Source of the DNA: UMGS1312 sp964631595
GTDB lineage: Bacteria; Bacillota; Clostridia; Oscillospirales; CAG-272
Direction of reading: 5' to 3'
Assembly: GCA_964631595.1 (NCBI GenBank)
Contig: CAZVXL010000005.1
Coordinates: 1-64,000 of the forward strand
DNA length: 64,000 nucleotides
The translations under genes were made by a program, and so were the position numbers. Positions 43,104 to 52,383 of this stretch are shown here, piece after piece. Numbering within the stretch: the first letter of the stretch is position 1; each line of letters begins with the position of its first letter. The notes beneath the pieces are model-generated. The model ran no database searches. It was not told where the DNA came from and saw only the letters and a list, made by a program, of their open reading frames with translations.

Positions 43104-43832
43104 ATGAATGAGCGTACCGTCGGCGGTACGGTAAAAAGGGTGCTGATATACAGTATCCCTTTTTTGCTACTATCAGCCGCAATATATCTTGCCTCTGCGT
43201 GGGGGATCGAGACCTTTGTCGAGGGGAACATCTACTACAGGCTTGTGATGCTTGCGCCGGAGGACGGCGGCGATACCGAGCCTATCGTGCCGACCGATCG
43301 GAAGACGGAGGAGCTGGAGGAGAACAACAGCGGCGACGCCTTCACAGTGCCGGCGGATTTCCCCGTGATCTCACTCGGTGAGCAGTGGGCGACCATAACC
43401 ATAGAATCCGCAGGAGTGTGGGAGGTGCCCGTACTGCACGGCGACTATGACGAGAATCTTTGGAAGGGGATAGGACACTACTCCAATTCGAGATTTCCGG
43501 GACAGCACGGCAAGGTGGTGCTCTCGGGTCACGTCGGCATATACGAGTTCTTCCAGCGCCTTGAGACTATGTCCGTAGGCGATACCGTAAGGCTTGATAC
43601 GATATACGGCGAGTACGTGTACAGAGTCACCGAGACGGTCATCTTCGATCAGTCGGAGAAGGGACTGCTCCTGCCCGAGGAGAAGGACACGGGAGACAGG
43701 CTCATCTGCTATACCTGCTATCCGTTCCGCACCACCTCGGTGAGAACGCAGAGATTTGCCGTAATATGTGAGCTTGTATCGGGCAGAGACTGGACTGTGC
43801 CCGTATCCGGCGGAGAGGAGAATGTACAGTGA
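43104..43832 (+). CDS. Class D sortase
   Basis: A 242-residue sortase, a membrane-bound transpeptidase that cuts LPXTG-like motifs and joins proteins to the wall or to each other. An N-terminal transmembrane helix (residues 11-32) leads to the sortase barrel. The catalytic triad is visible: His143 (LSGHVGIYEFF), Cys205 (LICYTCYPF) and Arg217 (TQRFAV). Class D is assigned from the TC-YPF form and size. A protein with a PPQTG signal is encoded later in the locus (53040-53702) and is a likely substrate. The gene overlaps the next one by four bases (GTGA). Confidence 0.9.
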   Translation: MNERTVGGTVKRVLIYSIPFLLLSAAIYLASAWGIETFVEGNIYYRLVMLAPEDGGDTEPIVPTDRKTEELEENNSGDAFTVPADFPVISLGEQWATITIESAGVWEVPVLHGDYDENLWKGIGHYSNSRFPGQHGKVVLSGHVGIYEFFQRLETMSVGDTVRLDTIYGEYVYRVTETVIFDQSEKGLLLPEEKDTGDRLICYTCYPFRTTSVRTQRFAVICELVSGRDWTVPVSGGEENVQ

Positions 43833-44812
43833 GGATCGTCCGAAGGATCGCATCGGTGCTTCTCTGCCTTGTGATGCTCGTCACCCTTGCTGCGGGGATC
43901 GTAATGCTTGCCGTCCGCGGAGCCGTGTCGGGACTGTCCGCCGCAGATGCGGTCGATGACGGATACACGGAGCTGCTGTACGGGGAGCTGTACGAGGCTC
44001 TTGAGAAAAAGACGGCGCTTGTGGTGGTGAAGGTCGAGGATATCTCGGATATCATCACCGAGGAGAACGTACGAGAGGAAGCTGTCGCGGCGAGTGAGGC
44101 GGTGATATGCGCCCTGCTCGGGCGTGACGGTGCCGAGTGGCACTATGAGAATGAGGCGCTGTACGAACGGGTGCTGTCCGTGCTCACGGCTTACGCCGAC
44201 GAAAGCGGCATCGAATATGAGAATGGCTCTGCCGAGACGGTGTACACCGCGCTCTGCGATACGGTGACGGAGGAGCTTGAGGTACTGCCGATCGGCTATG
44301 CCGAAAAGCTGTCCCCCGCGATATGCGCTCTGATGCGGCTGTGCGATGCGTGGTACATTCCGATCTCTACATATATTATATGTACGCTCTGTCTCCTGCT
44401 CATCGGCAGAAGATATCTCAGAGGCGCTCTCTACGATGCGGCGCTCACCTCGTTTGTCTCCGCATTTGCCGTATCGTGCTGTACGTCGATCCTGTACGCC
44501 AAGGATTACCTTGCCGAAACAGTGCTTGACGACGGCGTGCTCGGATATTTCCTGCGGAACGGCTTCAATTCCGTTATGCGTGACGTGAGAACGATCTCGC
44601 TTGTACCGACCACCGTATTCGGCGTGCTCGGCATCGGTGCGGTGATCGCGGCGGCGCTCGGCGGAAGAAAGACCGAGCCGGACGGAAACACACCCGACGG
44701 AGATACCCACGAAGCACTTTTCCCCGAAGCACCTGTCACCGACGGTGATGACTCGAAAGCACCCACCCCCGAAGCACCCGCGCCCGACCCCGATACCCCT
44801 GCGATGGAGTAG
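43829..44812 (+). CDS. Multi-pass membrane protein with acidic proline-rich tail, unknown function
   Basis: A 327-residue protein I do not recognise. An N-terminal helix (residues 9-31) is followed by a soluble extracellular-looking domain (about 35-165), a pair of helices around 175-230 (STYIICTLCLLLIGRRYL; LTSFVSAFAVSCCTS), another near 270-285 (TVFGVLGIGAVIAAAL), and a C-terminal tail rich in Pro, Asp and Glu. It starts at GTG overlapping the sortase stop, so the two are translated together and probably work together. Confidence 0.7.
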   Translation: MRIVRRIASVLLCLVMLVTLAAGIVMLAVRGAVSGLSAADAVDDGYTELLYGELYEALEKKTALVVVKVEDISDIITEENVREEAVAASEAVICALLGRDGAEWHYENEALYERVLSVLTAYADESGIEYENGSAETVYTALCDTVTEELEVLPIGYAEKLSPAICALMRLCDAWYIPISTYIICTLCLLLIGRRYLRGALYDAALTSFVSAFAVSCCTSILYAKDYLAETVLDDGVLGYFLRNGFNSVMRDVRTISLVPTTVFGVLGIGAVIAAALGGRKTEPDGNTPDGDTHEALFPEAPVTDGDDSKAPTPEAPAPDPDTPAME

Positions 44813-44947
44813 ACCCAATGCTGTCGACTTACCCGCATGATCCCGACGGAAGTGAGCGAAAAATGAGATCTTCTCGGCGCTCTCGCCCACGGGAAAATAT
44901 GTGCGAAAAATGTCGCGAAAAAAATTGCGGAATTAACAAATTCTCTA

Positions 44948-44976
44948 TTGCAAAATCCGAAAATGTGTGATACAAT
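44948..44976 (+). promoter_or_regulatory. Promoter of the SipW/TasA-class gene cluster
   Basis: TTGCAA, 17 bases, TACAAT. The transcript should begin near 44983, giving a leader of about 220 bases before the first gene. Confidence 0.82.
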
Positions 44977-44983
44977 ACATTGA

Positions 44984-45190
44984 ATAAAGAATAAGTCAAT
45001 GACGAAGCAAAAAACGGCTCTCGACGGACACATCACACGGAAAATTTCGGTTTCCGTAATTATTTTGCGCAAAATGTAGTGGGCGCTACATTTTTCGGCT
45101 CGCCGAGCCGAGACACACCCGTCACCGACGGGGCACATTTTGTGGGTAACGCCGAAAGGCTCCCAAATATAAATTTTTATTTATTCCATT
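44984..45190 (+). promoter_or_regulatory. Structured 5' leader of the TasA-class cluster
   Basis: The leader contains a series of stems: ACGGAAA/TTTCCGT (45037-45057), the palindrome TTTTGCGCAAAA (45063-45074), AAAATGTAG/CTACATTTT (45071-45094), CGGCTC/GAGCCG (45096-45110) and GCC-GAAA-GGC inside GGG/CCC (45144-45164). Two of these share bases and exclude each other. I could not match it to a known riboswitch. It ends just before a perfect AAGGAGG. Confidence 0.55.
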
Positions 45191-45205
45191 AAGGAGGTTT
45201 TTGTT

Positions 45206-45901
45206 ATGAAAACAAGAACGAAGGCATTGGTACTTACCCTTTGCGCGGCGTTGCTCGTAGTCACGACTGTGTTTGCGACAATGGCGTACCTCACTGCGAA
45301 TGACAAGGTTGAGAACACGTTCACAGTAGGTAAAGTTGCGATCACCCTCGATGAGGCAAAAGTGGACAGCATGGGCAGTCAGATAACTTCTGGCGGTCAG
45401 CCTGTGGCTCGTGTTGATGAAAACACCTACAAGCTCATCCCCGGTCACACGTATTTGAAGGATCCTATCGTTCACGTTGCTGCGGGCAGTGAGGACTGCT
45501 ACCTGTTTGTAAAGATTGATAATCAGCTGAAGGATATCCTTGTTTCTGATGATGGCTATAATAGTGTCGATGATCAGATGAAAGCTAACGGCTGGGCGTA
45601 CTTTGCCGAGCAGGATGTATGGTATTACATCGGTACCGGCGCTGATGCAGATGTAGACGGAAAAGTTGTTTCCGCGGGTACAAATGTACCGGTATTCTCC
45701 TCTATCGAAGTTAAACCCGATGTCGAAGCAAATACTCTTGCTACCTACGAGAACAAGCAGATCATTGTAAATGCATACGCTGTTCAGGCAGATGGATTTG
45801 AAAGTTTGCCGAGCACACAGGCAGCATTGGCTTGGGGAGCCACCTTCGGTAAGCCCGCAGAGGCAACGACAACCGAGGCAGAAGTTCCTGCTGCCGAGTA
45901 A
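45206..45901 (+). CDS. SipW-class exported protein (TasA/camelysin-like), first of the cluster
   Basis: A 231-residue exported protein. Its N-terminus has the SipW-cognate signal form (TRTKALVLTLCAALLVVTTVFATMAYLTANDKVENTFTVGKVAITLDE): the hydrophobic helix followed by 'A-Y-L/F-T-x(5-8)-N-x-F-x-x-G'. The middle is beta-rich (DPIVHVAAGSEDCYLFVKIDN) as in TasA and camelysin, which form biofilm fibres or act as surface proteins. A perfect AAGGAGG is eight bases upstream. The last 25 residues are Ala/Thr/Glu rich. Codons end in T or A more often than in neighbouring genes, which may mark high expression or transfer. Confidence 0.83.
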   Translation: MKTRTKALVLTLCAALLVVTTVFATMAYLTANDKVENTFTVGKVAITLDEAKVDSMGSQITSGGQPVARVDENTYKLIPGHTYLKDPIVHVAAGSEDCYLFVKIDNQLKDILVSDDGYNSVDDQMKANGWAYFAEQDVWYYIGTGADADVDGKVVSAGTNVPVFSSIEVKPDVEANTLATYENKQIIVNAYAVQADGFESLPSTQAALAWGATFGKPAEATTTEAEVPAAE

Positions 45902-45961
45902 GCATGACAGATAACGGCTGCGCGCCGATATTTGATAAAAAACAAACAAAGGATACAGCAA

Positions 45962-46543
45962 ATGAAAAAGTTTATTTCAATTGTTGCCATAGCACTTGTG
46001 CTCTGCTGCGTTGTCGGCGGTACTCTTGCATGGCTCCGGGCAGAGACCACACCCGTTGTAAACACCTTTACATACGGTGATATCAACATTACTCTCACAG
46101 AGACTACCACCAACTATAAGATGGTTCCCGGAAGTAATATCGCAAAGGATCCTATGGTCACCGTTAAAGCAAACAGTGAGGCTTGCTACCTGTTCGTTAA
46201 GATCGAGAAGTCTGCAAACTACGATACATACCTTAATGGTTACGCTGTTGCAGAAGGCTGGACTCAGCTTGTTGATGACAATGGTGATATCGTAGACGGA
46301 GTTTTCTACCGTACGGTAGCCGCAAACGCTGCGGATCAGGACTTCTATGTGCTTAAGGGAGAAGGTACCGGTACTCTTAAGAACGGCTTTGTTACCGTGA
46401 ATACCAACGTTACTAAGGCTCAGATGGAGGCACTTCAGGTTGAGGGCGCTACGCTTCCCACTCTGACCTTCACAGCATATGCGGTACAGAGCGAGAACAT
46501 TACCGGTGGCGTATACGGTGCTTGGACAATCGCAAATTCCTGA
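45962..46543 (+). CDS. SipW-class exported protein (TasA/camelysin-like), second
   Basis: A 193-residue protein of the same class. The signal helix (KFISIVAIALVLCCVVGGTLAWLRAETTPVVNTFTYGDINITLTE) carries the SipW-type pattern, followed by 'NIAKDPMVTVKANSEACYLFVKIEKS', closely like the first gene, so the two are paralogues. ATG 45962 follows AAAGGA; the frame extends back to 45932. It lies 60 bases after the first gene. Codon use is similarly T/A-rich. Probably a fibre or matrix subunit outside the cell. Confidence 0.82.
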   Translation: MKKFISIVAIALVLCCVVGGTLAWLRAETTPVVNTFTYGDINITLTETTTNYKMVPGSNIAKDPMVTVKANSEACYLFVKIEKSANYDTYLNGYAVAEGWTQLVDDNGDIVDGVFYRTVAANAADQDFYVLKGEGTGTLKNGFVTVNTNVTKAQMEALQVEGATLPTLTFTAYAVQSENITGGVYGAWTIANS

Positions 46544-46627
46544 TCTGAGCGCAGTACATAACCTCGGACCCGGCAAAGACTTAATTTAAGGCAAAATTTA
46601 TTTCAATAAAAGAAAGGTAAAGCAAAA

Positions 46628-47455
46628 ATGAAGAAGAAAATCTTATCCGTTTGTCTTGTTGCAGTGATCGCTGTCACCGCTATCGCGGGCGCATCTCTTG
46701 CGTACTTCACCGACACCGACGATGCAACAAACGTATTCACCGTAGGCGGCGTAAAGATCGCCCTCAACGAGCAGCAGAGAAACGATGCCGGCACTGCACT
46801 CGAGGCTTTTGAGAACGACAAGGTTCTCATGCCTATCGCCGGCTCCGCACAGGGCGCAAAGGACAAGTTCGGCCTTCCCACCGCCGAGAACTACGTTGAC
46901 AAGATCGTTACCGTAAAGAACACCGGCGCAAGCGAGGCTTTCGTCCGCGTATTCGTTGCTATCCCCACCGCTCTCCAGGATGAGGAGACTGCTGCCGACA
47001 ATGTTCTCCACTGGAACACCGGTAACAAGTTTACCGCTGCCGGCGACTACGACACCACCGCAACCAAGCAGCCCGAGCATGCAGACTACAGCACAAAGTG
47101 CGTATTCGCTAACGTAGGAACCGCTACCATCGACGGTATCGCATACGACGTTTGCTCCTTCACCTACACCGATGCACTTGCAGCAGGTGATGAGACCGAT
47201 TACGCAGCATTCGTAGGCTTCTACCTTGACGAGAGGGTTGACGCTCGCGTTGATTACATTGAAGAGAACGATGAGATCATCGAGAAGACCGTTTACTACG
47301 TAAAGAACGCAGACGGTACTACCACCGATATCGACTTCGATTTCTCCAACGGTGTGACCATTCCCGTAGTTGCTCAGGCTGTTCAGTCCGCAGGCTTTGA
47401 CACTGCCGCCGAGGCATTCGCAGCATCCGGACTTGCCGCAAATCCTTGGGCATAA
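46628..47455 (+). CDS. SipW-class exported protein (TasA-like), third
   Basis: A 275-residue protein with the SipW-cognate signal (ILSVCLVAVIAVTAIAGASLAYFTDTDDATNVFTVGGVKIAL), the form also found in TasA. The following 'YVDKIVTVKNTGASEAFVRVFVAIPTAL' block is the TasA-type beta core, and a C-terminal repeat of strands ends in VAQAVQSAGFD. It is larger than the first two and has fewer lysines. An AAAGAAAGG site precedes the ATG. A group of three hairpins follows. Confidence 0.85.
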   Translation: MKKKILSVCLVAVIAVTAIAGASLAYFTDTDDATNVFTVGGVKIALNEQQRNDAGTALEAFENDKVLMPIAGSAQGAKDKFGLPTAENYVDKIVTVKNTGASEAFVRVFVAIPTALQDEETAADNVLHWNTGNKFTAAGDYDTTATKQPEHADYSTKCVFANVGTATIDGIAYDVCSFTYTDALAAGDETDYAAFVGFYLDERVDARVDYIEENDEIIEKTVYYVKNADGTTTDIDFDFSNGVTIPVVAQAVQSAGFDTAAEAFAASGLAANPWA

Positions 47456-47470
47456 GTAGCTTCAAATGAT

Positions 47471-47549
47471 CCCGAAGGCTTCGGGCGATACCCTGCTTCC
47501 TCGGAAGCAGGGTGTATACAGGTACCTCACGTGTCGGGATACCTGTATA
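47471..47549 (+). terminator. Three consecutive hairpins between the TasA-class genes and the giant gene
   Basis: CCCGAA/TTCGGG (47471-47485), CCCTGCTTCC/GGAAGCAGGG (47491-47512) and TATACAGGTA/TACCTGTATA (47515-47549). None has a T run. The set could partly stop transcription or protect the upstream mRNA so that the TasA-class proteins are made in excess over the giant protein. Confidence 0.65.
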
Positions 47550-47697
47550 TGCCCTGCATCGCAGAGGCGATAATAAAATAATAAGCTCATCAGCCACGGC
47601 GACGGACGGCGGGTCGGTGAGCATATCTTGCTGTATCGCGCACGGCGCGCGGTATCAGCCCGTCCGACATACCACAGAACCAAGGAGGAGCATCAAG

Positions 47698-50600
47698 ATG
47701 TCAACCATGAGAAAAAGGACGGTTGCCTTAATAATCACTCTGTCTATGCTTATCACTATCCTGCCGAGCAATATCATTGTCGGGAGTGTTGCCGATTACA
47801 ATACCCCGAGCAGTGAGCATATCGGCGCAGTGGCAAAGATAGTTGACGATGATTTTCCTCTTGCGGATAATCCGTCGGATATGGCGGGCACCCACGTGTG
47901 GAGCAATATCAGGGCGGCGGATATGCCCGAGAGAGTTATCATCACGAATTACTACTACGATGCGAGCATGGAAAATTCCGAACCGATGTACGAGATCGAC
48001 GCGGCTGTCGGCTATGAGTGGCCGTCGATGCTCAAGAATTACCACTGGATACAGGCGAAATCCGTCGATATAGTCGAGGAGAACGGCGAGACGGGAGTTA
48101 TCGGAGGTGACGGCAAGGTCACGGATTATCTTGAGCTTGAGAGATTCGACAGAGAGACGCTCCTTGCGAAGACCTCACTCCGCGGCGACGTTTCCTATCA
48201 GTGGCAGATACGCTATGACACTCCGAAGGATCTCTGGGTGGACATTCAGGGCGAATGTGACCGCGAGATCGAGGTTACATACGGACTTATCCTCTCACTG
48301 CTTGACGAGTTCAGATCTGTCGCTATCCGCTGTGAGAGCACAACGGATACAAAGACCAACCACAGCGAGCCGATAACGGTGACCTCCGTTCCGCTTGTGA
48401 GCGATCTCGGTGAGGTCGCGGCGACGGCCTCCTTGGACGATGAGGGTACTGCCGTATCCGGAGCGGGCAGAGCGCTTCGCGCCGCAAGGGAAGTGGCTCC
48501 GCTTGCAGAGAACGACATCTACAACGTCGTTATTAACTACAATTACGAGGACGGATCGACTGTATACCAGTCCCACACGGCAAATATCGGCGCGGGAACA
48601 AACTACAATCAGACGGTGACCTTCCCCGTGATCAAAGGATATCTGCCTTACGTTGACAACGCACGGAAGGATTCGTACACGTTTAACATCACGAATATTC
48701 AGGCGGACGTTACCGTAAACGTAGTGTACAAACCCACGGACGTAAACTACACGGTCATCCATTATCAGCAGAACGTTGACAATGACGATTATTCGCTGGT
48801 AGCGACCGACAGAAATACGGGTCTCACCGGAGCTCAGGTTCCCGAGGTGCACAACACATACGAGGGCTTCTACAATCTGGCATACGAGCGCCCCACCATT
48901 GCGGCGGACGGCTCTACCGTTATTGAGGTATACTATGACAGATACTACTATCTGCTGAACTTCGATATGACGGGCGGATACGGCACCGATCCCGTGTACG
49001 CGCGCTACGGCGCGACGATCCCCGAGATAAAGGATCCGACGAAGGCAGGATACAATTTCATCGGCTGGTCGGAGACCAAAGAAGGTACCGAGACTGCGAC
49101 ACTGCCCGATAAGATGCCCGCATATGCGGACGGCGCAAAGACCTACTACGCAATTTGGGAGATGGTCGCTACCGCCAAGGTGACCGTGGTATTCTGGGGT
49201 GAGAACCCGAACGATGAGGGCTACTCATACCTTGCGGATTCGACCGATGTGATAGATCTGACACCCGGTAAGGAGTTCACCTATACCGAGGAAGGAATGT
49301 TGATCTGCGACCGCGAGGTGCACACTCATACCGATGCGTGCCTCGGCTGCGGTAAGACGGAGCATACGCACTCTGCCGTCGGCGGAGCTTGCTACACGCT
49401 GACCTGTACTGTTGATGTCCATACCCACGGCACAGGCTGTTATGACGGGGTGGGAAATGGGACGACATACGTTATTGGCGCTCCCGATAATCCTCAAAAC
49501 GGACAGGTGTTTCAGTGGCTCTCATTTTCCACTACCTATATCTACATCTACGGTACATGGTATGAGTACTCCGGATCGACCGCAAGCGGAAGCATCGCTC
49601 CCACTACCTGCGGCAAGACCGAAAACAACCACACCCACACAAATGACTGCTATGCTTTCACCTGTACGGCCGAGGAGCATACTCATACAAATGATTGTAA
49701 TGCGTGCGGCAAAGAGGTGCATACACACAACTCCGAGTGCTATTATCAGGGCGCCGGACTTGATACGACCAAGTGGAAGTTCGTCAGATCCGACACCGTA
49801 ACGGTCGCGGCAGACGGCTCCACCGTTGTGAACGTGTATTATGACAGAACCACGTTTAAGTTGGAATTCTACAGCAGAGACGGCAGTACACATCACGGAA
49901 CGATAGAAGATAAGTGGGGCTCGCAAATAGGCGACCGATTCCTCGATGTAAACAGCGCCGCCGGCGGAAACCTGTGGATGACGACAAGAAACGGCAACAG
50001 CGGTCCTTACACAGCTTTCTTGGAGATCATGCCGAATGCGAACAGAAATTATTATCTCCGCTCGACAAGTACCACCGAACAAAAGGCATACTATTATGTT
50101 GAAAAGCTTGACGCGTCGGGCTATGATGAAAAATATGTAGTAACTGCTTATTCGAGCAGTTCGTTGCATCCGACCGAAGAAGACTTTATGGACATAGAGG
50201 GCTTTACTTTCAAAGAAGCGGTGTTCAGGTCAAACAATCAGGACATAACCGTAACCGAAAAGGGTGAATACGATTACAATTACAACAACGCTAAGTTCTA
50301 CTACACGCGTAACAGCTACAAGCTGACCTTCAACGATGGCTATGAGAACGTGCGGAACGAGTCGGTAAAATATCAGGCATCTCTCGGTACTTACAATGAC
50401 TACGTTCCCGAGGTACCGTCGCAGTACGAGCCCGGCTCCGTTGAGTTTGCGGGCTGGTATCAGAACCCGCAGTGTACCGGTGAGGAATATAAGCTTGACG
50501 AGCACACGATGCCGGCAAACGATCTGATCCTCTACGCAAAGTGGGTGCCCGTAAACCACACGGTCGAGTTCTACCTCACCGAATCATCGGTGGATATCTA

Positions 50601-52368
50601 TCATCCCGCAGATGTCGATCAAGATGCAGAGTTTACCGTTCCTCACGGTGACCATATCGCCGAGGACTACGTAAGGACACACCTTGACAAGGCTTCGATG
50701 AACAATGCAAAGCCGAACGGCGACTACACGTTTGTATACTGGTACTACATCGAGAACGGCGTGAAGCATCCGTTCGACCCCTCCACGAGCATCAGAAAGG
50801 ATCTGGTTCTCTACGGTGAGTGGTCATCGAACACGCTCAAGGAATATACGATAAGGTATGTTCTTAAGGACGATAACAACGTAAGGGTCGCGGACGATAC
50901 TCACGGAAGCGGACTTGCGGGAAGCACCAAGACCTTTGAGCCGAAGGGCTCGGAGCAGCTCTACACGCAGTATCAGGATAATTACTTCCCGACGGTAAAG
51001 TCGAAGTCGGTTATTCTTGATATTGACGCGAACGAGATCATTATCATATTCGAGTATGAGAATGATCAACTGCCGTATACGGTAAGGTACCTTGAAGCCG
51101 GAACGAATAAAGTTCTGCATGACCCTAAGGTAGTAAGCGACAACACAAAGGCTGTCGTTACCGAGACCTTCGTTCCGATAAACGGCTATATGCCCGATGC
51201 ATACCAGAAGCGTCTCGTGGTTTCGACCGACGGCAACAATGAGATCATCTTCTACTACACGAAGGACGAGGTACACGCCTACTACAAGGTAACTCACTAC
51301 ATTCAGAACACAGACGGCACAACATGGAGTGAGTACAAGTGGTCGGATTCCGTCGGTGATATCGGTACAAGATATACCGCGTCTCCCATAGATATTCAGG
51401 GCTTCACGTACAAGGAGACCAAGTACGTGGCGGACGGCACGGAGGTCACGGACGTAACGAGTGAGGGCGCAGTCCTCACCGCCAAGGGACTTGAGATAGA
51501 TCTCTACTACGTCCGAAACGAGTACCCCTATCAGGTGCGCTATCTTGAGCAGGGTACAGGTAAGGAGCTTGCCGACCCCAAGAACGGCACCGGCCTGTAC
51601 GGCGCTTCCGTGACCGAGAACGCTATCGACATCGCAAGCTACGATAAGGTGGCTCCGACAACTGCGACGATCACGATACGTATTGAGGAGGGTGCAGACC
51701 CGACACTCAATATCATAACCTTTTACTACAAGATACAGACTGTCACCATAAACTACAAGGTGGCTGTAGGTGAGGGTACCGTAAGTCCCGCAAGTGAGAC
51801 GGTAGAGCTTGTCGGTCACACGCCGATCGGATCGACCCCGACGGCGGGTGCGGGCTACAGATTCGACGGCTGGTACACCGATGAGGCTTGTACAACGCCC
51901 GTTGATTCGAGCTGGATAGCGTCGAGCGGTAAGATCAATCCCCCCGAGGCAGTGGCGGCAACGTACTACGCAAAGTTCGTTCCCGCAAACGCCGATCTCG
52001 AGATAGAGAAGAAGTTCCCCGCGAACACGAATTACTCCGAGGTCGACAAGAATCAGACCTTTGTCTTTGAGGTAAAGGGAACAGCCGGAACGGCAACGGC
52101 GGACGTAAGTCTGACGGTGACGGTACACGGCGCGGGAAGCGTCACGGTGAAGGATCTGCCGATAGGCACGTACACGGTGACCGAGAAGACCGACTGGTCA
52201 TGGAGATATGAGCCGACAGGCGGTGCAGACACCCAGACCGTAACGCTCTCGGCAACAGGCACAAACAAGGTTACCTTTACAAATGAAAGAAAAGAAGATA
52301 AATGGCTTGACGGAGATTCGTCCTGCGTGAACATCTTCAGCGGCAAAAAAACGGCGGAAATCGACTAA
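47698..52368 (+). CDS. Giant surface protein with MucBP/InlB repeats and Cys/His-rich insert
   Basis: A 1556-residue exported protein. Start 47698 has AAGGAGGAG upstream and a signal peptide (TVALIITLSMLITILPSNIIVG). After an N-terminal beta region (to about 270) come repeats of MucBP type (NYTVIHYQQNVDNDDYSLVATD; YYKVTHYIQNTDGT) and InlB B-repeat/Flg_new type (YARYGATIPEIKDPTKAGYNFIGWSETKEG). A region at 49306-49740 carries six 'x-H-T-H-x-C' motifs with many cysteines, which looks metal-binding. The C-terminus holds a SpaA-like prealbumin domain (LPIGTYTVTEKTDW), which often forms isopeptide bonds. No LPXTG or membrane helix is seen, so it is held by other proteins. Likely an adhesin or matrix backbone. 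Confidence 0.85.
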   Translation: MSTMRKRTVALIITLSMLITILPSNIIVGSVADYNTPSSEHIGAVAKIVDDDFPLADNPSDMAGTHVWSNIRAADMPERVIITNYYYDASMENSEPMYEIDAAVGYEWPSMLKNYHWIQAKSVDIVEENGETGVIGGDGKVTDYLELERFDRETLLAKTSLRGDVSYQWQIRYDTPKDLWVDIQGECDREIEVTYGLILSLLDEFRSVAIRCESTTDTKTNHSEPITVTSVPLVSDLGEVAATASLDDEGTAVSGAGRALRAAREVAPLAENDIYNVVINYNYEDGSTVYQSHTANIGAGTNYNQTVTFPVIKGYLPYVDNARKDSYTFNITNIQADVTVNVVYKPTDVNYTVIHYQQNVDNDDYSLVATDRNTGLTGAQVPEVHNTYEGFYNLAYERPTIAADGSTVIEVYYDRYYYLLNFDMTGGYGTDPVYARYGATIPEIKDPTKAGYNFIGWSETKEGTETATLPDKMPAYADGAKTYYAIWEMVATAKVTVVFWGENPNDEGYSYLADSTDVIDLTPGKEFTYTEEGMLICDREVHTHTDACLGCGKTEHTHSAVGGACYTLTCTVDVHTHGTGCYDGVGNGTTYVIGAPDNPQNGQVFQWLSFSTTYIYIYGTWYEYSGSTASGSIAPTTCGKTENNHTHTNDCYAFTCTAEEHTHTNDCNACGKEVHTHNSECYYQGAGLDTTKWKFVRSDTVTVAADGSTVVNVYYDRTTFKLEFYSRDGSTHHGTIEDKWGSQIGDRFLDVNSAAGGNLWMTTRNGNSGPYTAFLEIMPNANRNYYLRSTSTTEQKAYYYVEKLDASGYDEKYVVTAYSSSSLHPTEEDFMDIEGFTFKEAVFRSNNQDITVTEKGEYDYNYNNAKFYYTRNSYKLTFNDGYENVRNESVKYQASLGTYNDYVPEVPSQYEPGSVEFAGWYQNPQCTGEEYKLDEHTMPANDLILYAKWVPVNHTVEFYLTESSVDIYHPADVDQDAEFTVPHGDHIAEDYVRTHLDKASMNNAKPNGDYTFVYWYYIENGVKHPFDPSTSIRKDLVLYGEWSSNTLKEYTIRYVLKDDNNVRVADDTHGSGLAGSTKTFEPKGSEQLYTQYQDNYFPTVKSKSVILDIDANEIIIIFEYENDQLPYTVRYLEAGTNKVLHDPKVVSDNTKAVVTETFVPINGYMPDAYQKRLVVSTDGNNEIIFYYTKDEVHAYYKVTHYIQNTDGTTWSEYKWSDSVGDIGTRYTASPIDIQGFTYKETKYVADGTEVTDVTSEGAVLTAKGLEIDLYYVRNEYPYQVRYLEQGTGKELADPKNGTGLYGASVTENAIDIASYDKVAPTTATITIRIEEGADPTLNIITFYYKIQTVTINYKVAVGEGTVSPASETVELVGHTPIGSTPTAGAGYRFDGWYTDEACTTPVDSSWIASSGKINPPEAVAATYYAKFVPANADLEIEKKFPANTNYSEVDKNQTFVFEVKGTAGTATADVSLTVTVHGAGSVTVKDLPIGTYTVTEKTDWSWRYEPTGGADTQTVTLSATGTNKVTFTNERKEDKWLDGDSSCVNIFSGKKTAEID

Positions 52369-52383
52369 GAGGAGGAGCTACTA

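Noticed and set aside
44984..45190. Cyclic-di-GMP or other named riboswitch
   Set aside because: Some words such as GCC-GAAA-GGC looked familiar, but the conserved core of the known classes is absent by eye.
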